Made by a program: the position numbers and the translations under genes
The notes under the pieces: generated by a model
The model's database searches: none
Told to the model about the DNA's origin: nothing
What the model saw: the letters and a program-made list of their open reading frames with translations, nothing else
Shown here: positions 44,501 through 53,719 of the stretch, one piece after another
How the letters are laid out: each line of letters begins with the position of its first letter
How positions within the stretch are numbered: the stretch's first letter is position 1
NCBI GenBank assembly: GCA_014925825.1
Contig: JACGCK010000269.1
Location: forward strand, 1 to 55,060
DNA: 55,060 nucleotides
Reading direction: 5' to 3'
Source: Pholiota molesta
Taxonomy: Eukaryota; Basidiomycota; Agaricomycetes; Agaricales; Strophariaceae

Positions 44501-47500
44501 CGTGGCGGGCGGTGGTCGTCGTGTGCGGACGCTGCCATCGTCGTGTGTGGGCGTCGCGGCACGATGTCGTGTGTGGGCGTCGCGGCACGATGTGCGGGCG
44601 CCGCGGCACGACGTCGCGAGCGGTGCGGGGCCGCCACGGGACGATGGGGCGGGCGGCGCGGGGCCGTTGCTGTTGTGTGCGAGCGCCGCGGCAGGACGTC
44701 GCGGGCGGGTGACGTGGCACGATGTCGCGGGCGGGCACGTAGCGAGCGGGGGCGGCTGGCCGTAGCACGTCGTCGGCATGCATGGAGGCTGTGGGGAGGG
44801 GTCGTGGTCAGTGGCGAGTGACGGCGGAATGCGTAGGGGGGCGTACCTTGTGGGTCTCCCGCTCCCGGGTCTCCCCTTGCTCTCTCCTCCCCTTCCTTCG
44901 CCGTTGGTGCGCGGGAGTGCGGTGGGCGCGGTGAACATGGTTAGTGGCGATGAGCGCTGAGCGCGGGTGGTAAGCGGGGATGAGATGAGAAATCCCCCCG
45001 TTGAATGTTGGTTGAGTCGATTGAAGCGGAGCTCCAACTTACGGATCGACCCGAAGGTACCCGCAGGTAAACCTGCCGACGCCGAAAGTCATACCTGGAT
45101 CCGCGCCGACCCGTGGTCACGGGTGACCCGGATCCGCGGATCACTGGACCCGCAGGTATTCCCACGGGTATACCTGCGGGTTACCTGTGTGGACCCGCAC
45201 CCGTGCTCAGCCTTAATCTATCCTCGTTGTCATCGGGGCTATCACCGGCCGACGGCGAACTGGAATGACTGGGTGTACGTCTCGGTTGGTGTTTCATAGG
45301 TGACAACGATACATACGTATAATCTGATACAGAATTATTAGCTTTTCAAATTCGCGTTTCGAATTCATTATATACTGACTTGGCCTTTTGTTAGCAGCTC
45401 CGTGGTTGCTAATATTGTGACAGTGGACACGTTCTTCGGCCTCTCTTGGATTGGCCGTCTGACGCGGCGGTGAATCTGTCGCAGGACGTTTCATTGCTCT
45501 CGTGATTCGATCGCTATAAGATACGCCTGTTGACGCATATCCGCCGATGAATTCGCTGTCATCACAGTTATTGCTAGCTGACGACGACGACGAAGTATAT
45601 CCAGCAGAATCTCTAAGTGTCGTCATAGGTGGTAGCGAGGCATGTGTGTGTTCTATCAGGATCGTTAGCATTCCTGGTGCGCGTTTTTTAGTCACTAGAT
45701 ACTGACCTGGAATGCCATACGATGGCTTATTGGTAGGATCTCCCTTATCACTATAATCGATATCATCGGAACTGCCCTGGACGGAGACCGAGTATTATTT
45801 CCGGAGAAAATAGAATGATCCTCTTGATTGGATACTAGCGGCATTAATTCGTACGGATCGCCTAATGCAGTGCGATTAGCTATGTTGTTTATCGTTTTTT
45901 AAGTCGTTAAATACTGACCGTTAATACCATCCGGTGACGAATTGCCTTTGGCATCTTCGTAATCGATTAACATCTTCGTTACCGAATTGGCGTCATCATC
46001 ATCGGAACTGCCTCTATACGACGATGGAGCTGTTTGTCCATAAAGGGTGTCCAGTCCTTGTGGCGATTGTGCATTGGCTTTAGCTGTTACGTGAGTTTTA
46101 GCTCTATATACTTATCTGCATTTAACCCTTGCATACTAACCGATCATGCGAAATGGCAGCTGCTCCAGTGCTTATTAATTAGGTCATCGTTAGCCCAAGA
46201 TTTACATGTATAGGATAAGTGTGAACTCGCACCTGTGTTCAATTTGCTGGTTTTTCGCTGGCCTGCCCTTTTATTGTATGTAGCCTTGGGAAGATTTTGC
46301 GGCTTCTTGACATTTTTCTTTGTCTTCTTGTTCTTCTTCTTCGGTGGTTCACCAGAATTCGTGTCGTCGCTCTCGGACGATCGTTTTCTGGTTCGTCGTG
46401 GAGCTCTGGCTCCTGGGTACAACAACTCGTCGAATAATTCGTCGGCCACCATGTCTTCCTCGCCTTTGTCGTCCTCTTCATTCACAGCATCCGTACCTCC
46501 CGGTCTTTCTTTGAGCACCCTGAGTCTCTTGCTTGCATATGGATCAAGGCGCTCCCTTTCTCCGTAGGAGAGTGTGATGTCCTTGACTGGTAAAGATTTC
46601 TCGTCGATGTCTGGCAACATATTCACTATATCATGTTCTGAGAGTGGATCGACTTTCTTGCTGACAACACACTGGGGAACTGATCTTGCCAATCTGTCTT
46701 GATGGTCGTTCAGCTCGCGTATGATCTGCTGCCTGATCGGTGTCTGGTCGACGAGGTCCTCGATGTATTCTCCGGATTGATGTAGAGATCGGCTAGCGTC
46801 CTTCTTTCTGAATCCTGGGGCATCAATCCATGGCCCAAGCGTTTTACGCCCGTCTTGTACTTCAGAGTTGATAGCAGACAGGAATCGGTCAGAGTCGAGC
46901 TGCACTCTATAACGACGAGGAAGCTGAGATATAACGAAGTTGGTCATCAACAGCATTTCCCTTGCAACGAAGTCGACATGGTGCTCCTGACTTGAGATCG
47001 AGGCACCCTCGCGCGCATACGTGGCCATAGGATCTTTAGGTTCTCCAACTGGGTACAGTCTGAATCTCCTAATTAGAACTTGTTCAATTCGGGAGACGTA
47101 AGGTATCACGCACTCTGGGAAGCGCATCTCTGGCGTAATATTGATGGCACCCGATTTACCAGCTCCAGACGCAAGCGGAAAAACAGCTTCACCATTTAAT
47201 GCTAATCGCTGCGGATAATTCACCATGACCATCCTAGTTTCCCAGTTCTCTCTTCTTTTTCCTGTGGGAGGTAAGGGCGCAGTTCCTCCATGAAAGTGTA
47301 GACCTGAGAAATTGAGGGCATGAAATTCTTCAAGATCTGCAAACACCCTCGCGATAAGCAAAAACATCTGGCCTGGACAGTAGTCTGCAGGAATGTCGGG
47401 GGATGAAAAGGTGTTCGTGAAGCATCCTGGATGGTCCAACGGATCGATATGAACACCGCCAGCACGGCCAATGGACTTCATGTCGCCAGCTATGACCCAT

Positions 47501-48320
47501 GTTCAATATAGTTCATACTACGTCTTTGGGTAGATTTCGTACCTTCGTCGTGATTTTGGGCAGCTGCGATGTTGAGTTGCACAGTGGAACATCCTGGGAC
47601 GGACGTGCTGCCGCAACGCAGAGTGTTTGTGATACTGGTCGTTGCTTCAGCTTTTCCACTAGATCTGAAGGGCCTGCATTGATTGAGGCTGAAGCTGCTT
47701 CACTACCCAACTGAAATGACCACTGTTTATTAGTAAATACATCGACATGAACAATGTTTTAACTTACGTCAAGTAATCGATATCTGATGCTCAGATTTTC
47801 ATCCCATACCCTGTCAACGTCTCCTACTTTGCTAGCCCAAGCAGGAGCCACGATCTTTGGTAGGTTTTGTCTAGATGTTCCGAGTGTTTGCGCTCGATTT
47901 TTGCCTCTGCTCTATGAGATCTCTCAATCTCAACGCCTCCGGAATAACCGTGACGTCTATTCCATTTACTTTTCTTGTCCGTCCTTGAGTTTCGATCTCC
48001 CAACGCGTCGTTTCGTGCATTCGCGATTTTTACGCGTGTTGAAGGGTCGGTGCTGCTTTCAAAATCAGTCACCATTACAGGATAGCGAAGTCGTACTCAC
48101 TTCTTTGTTACCCATAATTTGATAAAATCTTCACTGGGTCGACGGGCGTCTTGGTTGATTCGAGTACAGGCCGCAAAAAGTAATCTCCTGGATACATGCG
48201 GAGATAACCTTGTTAAAGTCTATGTTATTAAAACTGGATTTGTCGACTATTACTGGAACATACCCTGTTTCTCCAACTGCGCCGATGTTTTACCGTGTGG
48301 TATCTCGAGCCCTTTCTCAT
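41556..48320 (-). CDS. Large protein with TET/JBP-like 2OG dioxygenase domain and repeated exons, split by a MITE
   Basis: Minus-strand exons are 48320-48264, 48219-48112, 48055-47970, 47906-47768, 47710-47543, 47475-46233, 46170-46141, 46083-45919, 45861-45836, 45776-45707, 45652-45380, 45323-45216 continuing at 44006-43974 across an insertion, 43918-43775, 43718-43623, 43566-43390 and 43336-41556. Without the insertion the frame is unbroken for about 1,567 residues. Residues 192-197 (GGVHID), 243-251 (SGLHFHGGT) and Arg267 fit the iron and 2-oxoglutarate ligands of TET/JBP-type dioxygenases, which oxidise modified bases; this assignment is by motif only. A lysine-rich nuclear-type tail (KKKNKKTKKNVKK) and Asp/Ser-rich repeat exons follow. 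The last 593 residues are unrecognised. The first exon is uncertain; an extra upstream exon near 48.5 kb (MSDSHSPSPESS) is possible. Confidence 0.7.
43390..45323 (-). repeat. Tandemly duplicated Asp/Ser-rich exons inside the dioxygenase-like gene
   Basis: Four consecutive exons (45323-43974 with the insertion, 43918-43775, 43718-43623 and 43566-43390) begin with N-(D/Y)-A/T-Y-x-S-L-(S/P)-P. Three of them end with SN(D/E/G)-(I)P before the donor. Each is in phase 1 at both ends and so can be added or lost without shifting frame. Their introns also match (TCTAATAGAGA(A/T)TCATTAGCTG near each acceptor), so exon and intron were copied together. Confidence 0.8.
44015..45215. mobile_element. hAT-type MITE, 1,201 bp, inserted in an exon
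   Basis: The terminal inverted repeat TAAGGCTGAGCACGGGTGC (44015-44033) recurs perfectly inverted at 45197-45215. The 8-bp duplication ATCTATCC lies at 44007-44014 and 45216-45223. About 200 bases at each end are packed with CGCAGGTATACCCG-type motifs in both orientations. The middle is a GC-rich degenerate tandem array (GCGCCGCGGCACGATGTCG). No transposase is encoded. Long frames inside are composition artefacts. The termini share TAAGGCT with the complete hAT at 32904 but then differ, so another hAT family probably mobilised it. Confidence 0.9.
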
Positions 48321-48624
48321 ACTCCAGATTCTTCTTCATTGCTGTTAAGGAAGTTTCCATGAAGAAAACGTATGCTCATTTTCCGTTTAAAGGAAGTAGT
48401 GGGTGGTTGAACGCTTCATATATTATCGGAGCGTCCTTTGGCGGCCTGGTAACGGTAGCACAATTTCTCTGTATCCAGTGCTCGATTCAGGAGAGGGCGA
48501 ATGTGAATCCGACATTGTTGGGTCCAGAGACGGTGAGCTTGAATGAGTTGGCATCGCTTATAGAACAATCTGGGTGTAAGATGAGGGTGCTGTGACAGCC
48601 GTTTTCCTGCAAGAAAATGTTTAG

Positions 48625-48710
48625 TTTCAGACATGTCTTAATAATATGACGTACTAGCGTCGAAAACGCCGTCGAGACGCCTTTTTCGACGCCAGTACGT
48701 CATAATGTCT
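48625..48710 (-). repeat. Small hairpin repeat, copy 2
   Basis: Arms ATGACGTACTAGCGTCGAAAA and TTTTTCGACGCCAGTACGTCAT form a long near-perfect stem around the GCC-GTCGAGAC-GCC centre. Read on the minus strand it ends in the same AAGACATGTCTGAAA flank as copy 1. Confidence 0.75.
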
Positions 48711-49334
48711 GACAATGTCTTCTGATATTGTCGGTAGGTGCTAAAATCTATATGAAATCTCTTAAGTTATTTAGATGTGCTATAGTGTTGGCGGTGTATG
48801 GTCATACAAAAAAATACCCTACGTTGGCCATTTTGTACACATATACCTCGTTTTTAACACAATGTATTGCATATAGTATGTGATGTTCATTCATGCCCTG
48901 TGTATATCAGCGTCAAATGTATTGAAGTGAAAGGTAAACGAAAGAAACGTACCGAAGGTACCTCATAATTGCCCTATTATCCTTGTCTGTTTAGCATTGA
49001 ATTTTTTGATACATGGATCATCTTATCTATCATGACCATTGATACTTAGTAAAGCCTGTGCGAGATTACTATAGGGAAGATCCAGTTTTTTTTTCTTTTA
49101 AATAAAACGACCTAATTTTGTGAATGGCATATTGCTGATCCTCGATCTTCTTGACTTGGAATATTTGCCCTTTCAACTCACCTACAATGCATATGACAGG
49201 ACATCGGGGTAACTGCACGATACTCATGCTCGATATTTAATATGTGAATTTATTACAAAACCGTACTCGATCATGTGTCTTGTTAATGAATCAGTTGTGC
49301 ATATTTAAGCCATATGAAATCAAAAAAGACGTAC
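48711..49334. other. Intergenic, AT-rich
   Basis: No exon supported. It lies between the hairpin repeat and the 3' end of the Spt5-like gene. Confidence 0.4.
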
Positions 49335-52146
49335 CTAACGTATATTCGGACATCGTTTGATTGCGATATTATGCCCGTTTTCCTGGATATACGCGCGCGA
49401 GATCGTTGCGGGATAGAACCGGATCGTGCTCCCATTTACGTAGTCGTTTGCCGACTGTATGAAGAGTACAGAGATCCCTTCAATGAGCTTGACCTTGAAT
49501 TGTCGCCCTCTTAGATCGCCTACAATAGGTACAACCATGTCATTGAGGTTATCAGGACGAAGCCAAGAAATCGATTCGAGAGAAACAGTGCGGGTCTTCA
49601 TCTTATCTCTAACGACGATCATGTTGCCTTCAACGCCCCTAAATTCGAGGATGTTGTTCGGGTGTTCTTGTTCGACTAACAGGAATCGCAGCTCGCTAAA
49701 TGACGAGTCTTCCAACCACGTAGTGGGCCAGGTCTGAGGGAAGACGGGTCCCATTGATAGATTATTTCGCGTTCAGTACTTGGACCAGCCAAAGGTTCCG
49801 GCGTACGCGAGGATGGGTCCCATGCTGGTGAAGATGCCAAGGTCGGACTGGCAGGCATAGGAGTGCGGCAAATGTTTTGCGATGGGATTCCATGAGATAT
49901 TGGGTAAGAGGTCGATATGGGATACATGTTGAGCATTCTCTGTGTCCATCGCGAAAAGTCATTCCTATTTTGTAATATGAATATATATTTATGGCGGGAA
50001 ATTCAGATGAAGCTCACCAAAGAAGCAATTGCGTTAAATGGACTGAAACGCGTTGTCGGTTTTGATTATTGAGTTCGATTTCAGCAGTATTGTCTACGCG
50101 AATAACCTTGATAATCCCCCTGTTTGCCTTTATATTCGGAAGGGCCACAACCATTGCTTCCTTTCCAATATAGATGCGGTTTTCATCCTGTCCACCTACC
50201 CATCCAGCGTTGGTGTTGCGGGATCTGAGCGTAAGGGTACTAGGGGAGCTGTAAAAACGTGTTTGTGAACGCAAAACTGTAATCTGCATATCATTTGAAT
50301 ATGGTGAATATGGATAAACGGTATAGCTCACCTCTGTTTCGTTGCGGGTGTTAACAATGGTTACATCTTCGTCGGACGTTTTCACGACCCATCCAGTATT
50401 TCCCATATATTCTCCTGAATGAACTTCCACTTCATCCCCTATAAGTAAATGCATTCGGATTTCGTTTATTGGTAGAAGCGATGTATCATCTTGAGATTCT
50501 ATGAAGACAGATGCCTCGTCGTTTGTGATGTTAGTAACAGTGCCTGTTAGGCCCTGATATATTCCAGAAATTACTTGCACGCGGTCATGAATTCAATCTG
50601 GCGTTGAGCTATTTCCCGCTCAGTTTGCTGGTACGTCGACTGCGCTAAGAACGCTGATGCTCTAAATGCCTGTAGAACCTCTGATGTTGGTATAGGACGT
50701 TCGTGAGGAGGCGTCAGTTGAATGTCTGATATATCAGTTATGATGAAACCATCTGGGCTGAAATAATAGCCCATATACGTGTAGTGTTCTTGATGCCCTA
50801 CTTCGGTAGCATTTCCACTATGAGAACATATATCGCTCCATTTGCATGGCTTAGGATGCGGTCGAGTGGCCTTTTTTTCAGTCGAATGTATTGCTATTCG
50901 GGGTATGATAATAGCCACAAGATGTGACCCGCGAAGAGCGATAAGTGCTGTATCTCCTTCGTATATTTTCCATTTTCCAGAGTCCCGACATATTGTTGCC
51001 CACGTCTGCGGGGAATATGTACGGTCGCGCAGTGAAACACGCTGCAACATCGTGTCGGAAGGAACCCGTTTCATACCAGATGAATATAAATCTGCGTAAG
51101 ACTGCGCGAAATTGACAGCTTCCAAATGAGTGTTCATCTCCACGTATATGCGGCCTGGCAAGTCCTCGTGACCATAAATGTAGTTTGGCCGGGACGACGT
51201 CGAAGAAGAATCGGTGGACTGTTTCCTAATTTTGTCACAGAAGGTTTCTTCTTTACCGGGCTAAAGCAAGAGTTCTTCAGGTTGGTTTACAAATTAAATA
51301 TTTAGCACTCACAGTACATTGTATTTCCCATAGAAATTCAGTCGCTCTCACTCGTAATATCACTTCATCGCTGTACCACGTATCGTCCCCTGTTGATGGG
51401 TTTGCTTTCTTCTCGTGATATTAGTCAAGTATAATGTAATTTGAAATCTGCTTATTATCGCATACCTTTCCCCGTCCTTTCGCGCTTTCCAGCAAAGCTT
51501 CCCAATCTGTTTCCTCAATAATCCTCGGTTCAGATAACGCATGCAAATGTCTTTCATATACTTGCTCGTTCGTAGTTTCTGTGTTTACCAAATCCCTTTC
51601 GTTAATCGTAATATCTCGCCTGTATACAGTGTTATTACCATTCTCTTCATGGCTCTCGCTTTCTTCTGTGCTTTCGTCTTCCGAACTGTCACCTGGGGCT
51701 GCTTCAACATCCAGAAAACGCATAGTAGCCTGTGAAGTGAAGTTAATACACTATAAATGGGCGCCCACACATCACTAACCTTCCCTTTCCCTTTGCGTTG
51801 TCGTTTGGATGGCCGTCGAATGGATGACCGTGCTGGCTGCCGTTTGTTCGATTGTTGCAAGCTTGATGCGAGTGTGTCGTGCCCTCGATCGTCTTCAGGT
51901 TCATTTCCTACTAGATTTTGACCTTAATATAAGTCTCCGCGTATGCATATGTTATTACCATTGTCATTGTCGGTATTGCCTGTATTGTCCTCACCCACTG
52001 CAATACCTAAGAACCGCTTTGTACCCTGCCAGTTGAAGTCAACGTCCGTGCAATATTTGTGTATTTATCTGCCAGTCAAAGCCAACCTTTTCTCTCGTTG
52101 AGCGTTGGCGTTTCGTTGGTAGTGGTGATGTTGAATAGTCGCTCAT
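49335..52146 (-). CDS. Spt5-like transcription elongation factor (NGN and KOW domains)
   Basis: Spt5 clamps RNA polymerase II through a NusG N-terminal (NGN) domain and KOW motifs. Supported minus-strand exons include 52146-52087 (MSDYSTSPLPTKRQRS), 51729-51466 (RFLDVEAAPGDSSEDESTEE, the acidic N terminus), 51408-51313 (LRVRATEFLWEIQCT) and one from 51260 (PGKEETFCDKI, then LPGRIYVEMNTHLEAVNFAQ, the NGN core). KOW-like segments follow: RVQVISGIYQGLTGTV, DEVEVHSGEYMGNTGWVV and GKEAMVVALPNIKANRGIIK. The C-terminal region has ASPTLASSPAWDPSSRTP, like Spt5 C-terminal repeats. A one-base frame change near 50595, between QRQIEF and DRVQVI, has no intron to explain it, so the copy may be damaged. 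Exons near 51.75-52.05 kb and the last junction near 49.74 kb are unresolved. It is probably a divergent paralogue, not the housekeeping gene. Confidence 0.7.
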
Positions 52147-52249
52147 ATCTGTTATTAATCTATATACTACGCTGTGTCTAAATGTATCTAAGTGCGTGTT
52201 GATAGTGATGGTCGGAAAAAAAGCCTGCGTTGACATCCGACGGCCATAA

Positions 52250-52466
52250 ATGTCACGCGGATTTAGGGCAGGTGTGGTGGATAAATAACTGCAAGCCGAA
52301 CTGGCAAGCCAGGATCTCCGACCAAAACGAGGCCGGCAACGATGCCGGCGAGCATATTACCCCCGTCGTCGCCCAAGAGGAACAAACGCCCTCGGAATTC
52401 AGCACCGGTGTCACCTCTGATACTGTGAGCGCCGACCATGCACAAGGAATAGGAGTCTGCGATCAC
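52250..52466 (-). pseudogene. Possible alpha/beta-hydrolase relic
   Basis: A minus-strand frame reads LFLLGDDGGNMLAGIVAGL and then GDPGLPVRLAVIYPPHLP. This resembles the nucleophile elbow of GDxG-type lipases (LFLxGDSAGGN, then GLP...L.YP), but the catalytic serine is replaced by Asp. There is no remainder of the fold nearby. Confidence 0.35.
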
Positions 52467-52569
52467 CTAACCCAGTCTCTTTGGGGACAACAACCCGGGC
52501 ACGCCCCATCACGACTTCTTCAACACCATCGACGATGCGCAGTAGGACAAGAACAGACACTCTAAGAAG

Positions 52570-53005
52570 ATGAGAGGATGATCGCATTCAGCAACAAATA
52601 AATAATATTGTAGTAAGCTGAGCAATGCTCGAACAGAAGTTGCAAGAAAAATGGATACTTGGAACAAATGTAACAATAGTTTGAGTGGTTTAGCGTGTGT
52701 TTGAACGGAATTAGCAACAACTTTAAGTTAGATGGATGGTTGTTATTGAAATTACTATAGGTAATTCGGTATTAATATATCAGAGCTTCTACAGATCGCG
52801 CCTGTAGATTATCCACAGGTGTGTCCGGCTGGTAATTGTACACATTGCATTTGATAGATCTATAGATGGCCGCTGTATAAAATATATGAATCTGCCTACA
52901 GATGATATAACTCAGCTCGTTCAGTAGAATTTATATATAATTTCTTAAGGAATTATCTTATTACAGCTAATAATTTTTTACAGCCAGATCTATACAAAGC
53001 TGTTA
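52570..53005. other. Intergenic, AT-rich
   Basis: No gene or clear repeat before the satellite. Confidence 0.4.
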
Positions 53006-53470
53006 GCGCTGGGGCCTTAGACAAACAAAAGCAAGCAGTTGGGACATGGCTGCATTTGCATGGCTTATATAATTCATTTATATCTAATCTAATCGAATAT
53101 GATGGCGCTGGGGCCTTAGACAAACAAAAGCAAGCAGTTGGGACATGGCTGCATTTTGCATGGCTTATATAATCCATTCATATCTAATCTAATCGAATAT
53201 GATGGCGCTGGGGCCTTAGACAAACAAAAGCAAGCAGTTGGGACATGGCTGCATTTTGCATGGCTTATATAATCCATTCATATCTAATCTAATCAAATAT
53301 GATGGCGCTGGGGCCTTAGACAAACAAAAGCAAGCAGTTGGGACATGGCTGCATTTTGCATGGCTTATATAATCCATTCATATCTAATCTAATCGAATAT
53401 GATGGCGCTGGGGCCTTAGACAAACAAAAGCAAGCAGTTGGGACATGGCTGCATTTTGCATGGCTTATGT
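53006..53470. repeat. 100-bp tandem satellite, about 4.6 copies
   Basis: Units start with GCGCTGGGGCCTTAGACAAA at 53006, 53105, 53205, 53305 and 53405. The spacing is 99, 100, 100 and 100 bases. Copies 2-4 differ by one or two bases; copy 1 lacks one T and differs at its end, and copy 5 is cut after GCATGGCTTATGTAA. Each unit contains TTGCATGGCTTATATAA. Near-identity points to recent expansion by unequal exchange. Confidence 0.95.
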
Positions 53471-53719
53471 AATGTATATCTGTCTGATCTTATCATGATC
53501 ATTGCGATAAAATACGACCACACAAGAAAACGGTCCACCCTAATGTTTACATGGTATAAAATACTGGCCACAGCTTGCTTGTCATCTTTTTTCCCAATCA
53601 ACCAAGGCAAACTGTGCCTGATTATCGTTGAGCTCATTCCATTAACGTAGATTCTAAGTGAAATATATAAGTGAGAATATGACAACCTCAGCCGGTATGA
53701 TGAATTGAACATGTAAAGT

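Noticed and set aside
44240..45037. Long arginine- and alanine-rich open frames on both strands
   Set aside because: They lie inside the MITE core array; GC-rich tandem repeats lack stops in several frames.
48119..48595. Plus-strand frame of 158 codons
   Set aside because: The minus strand holds two spliced exons of the dioxygenase-like gene with consistent phase; the plus frame has no recognisable motif.
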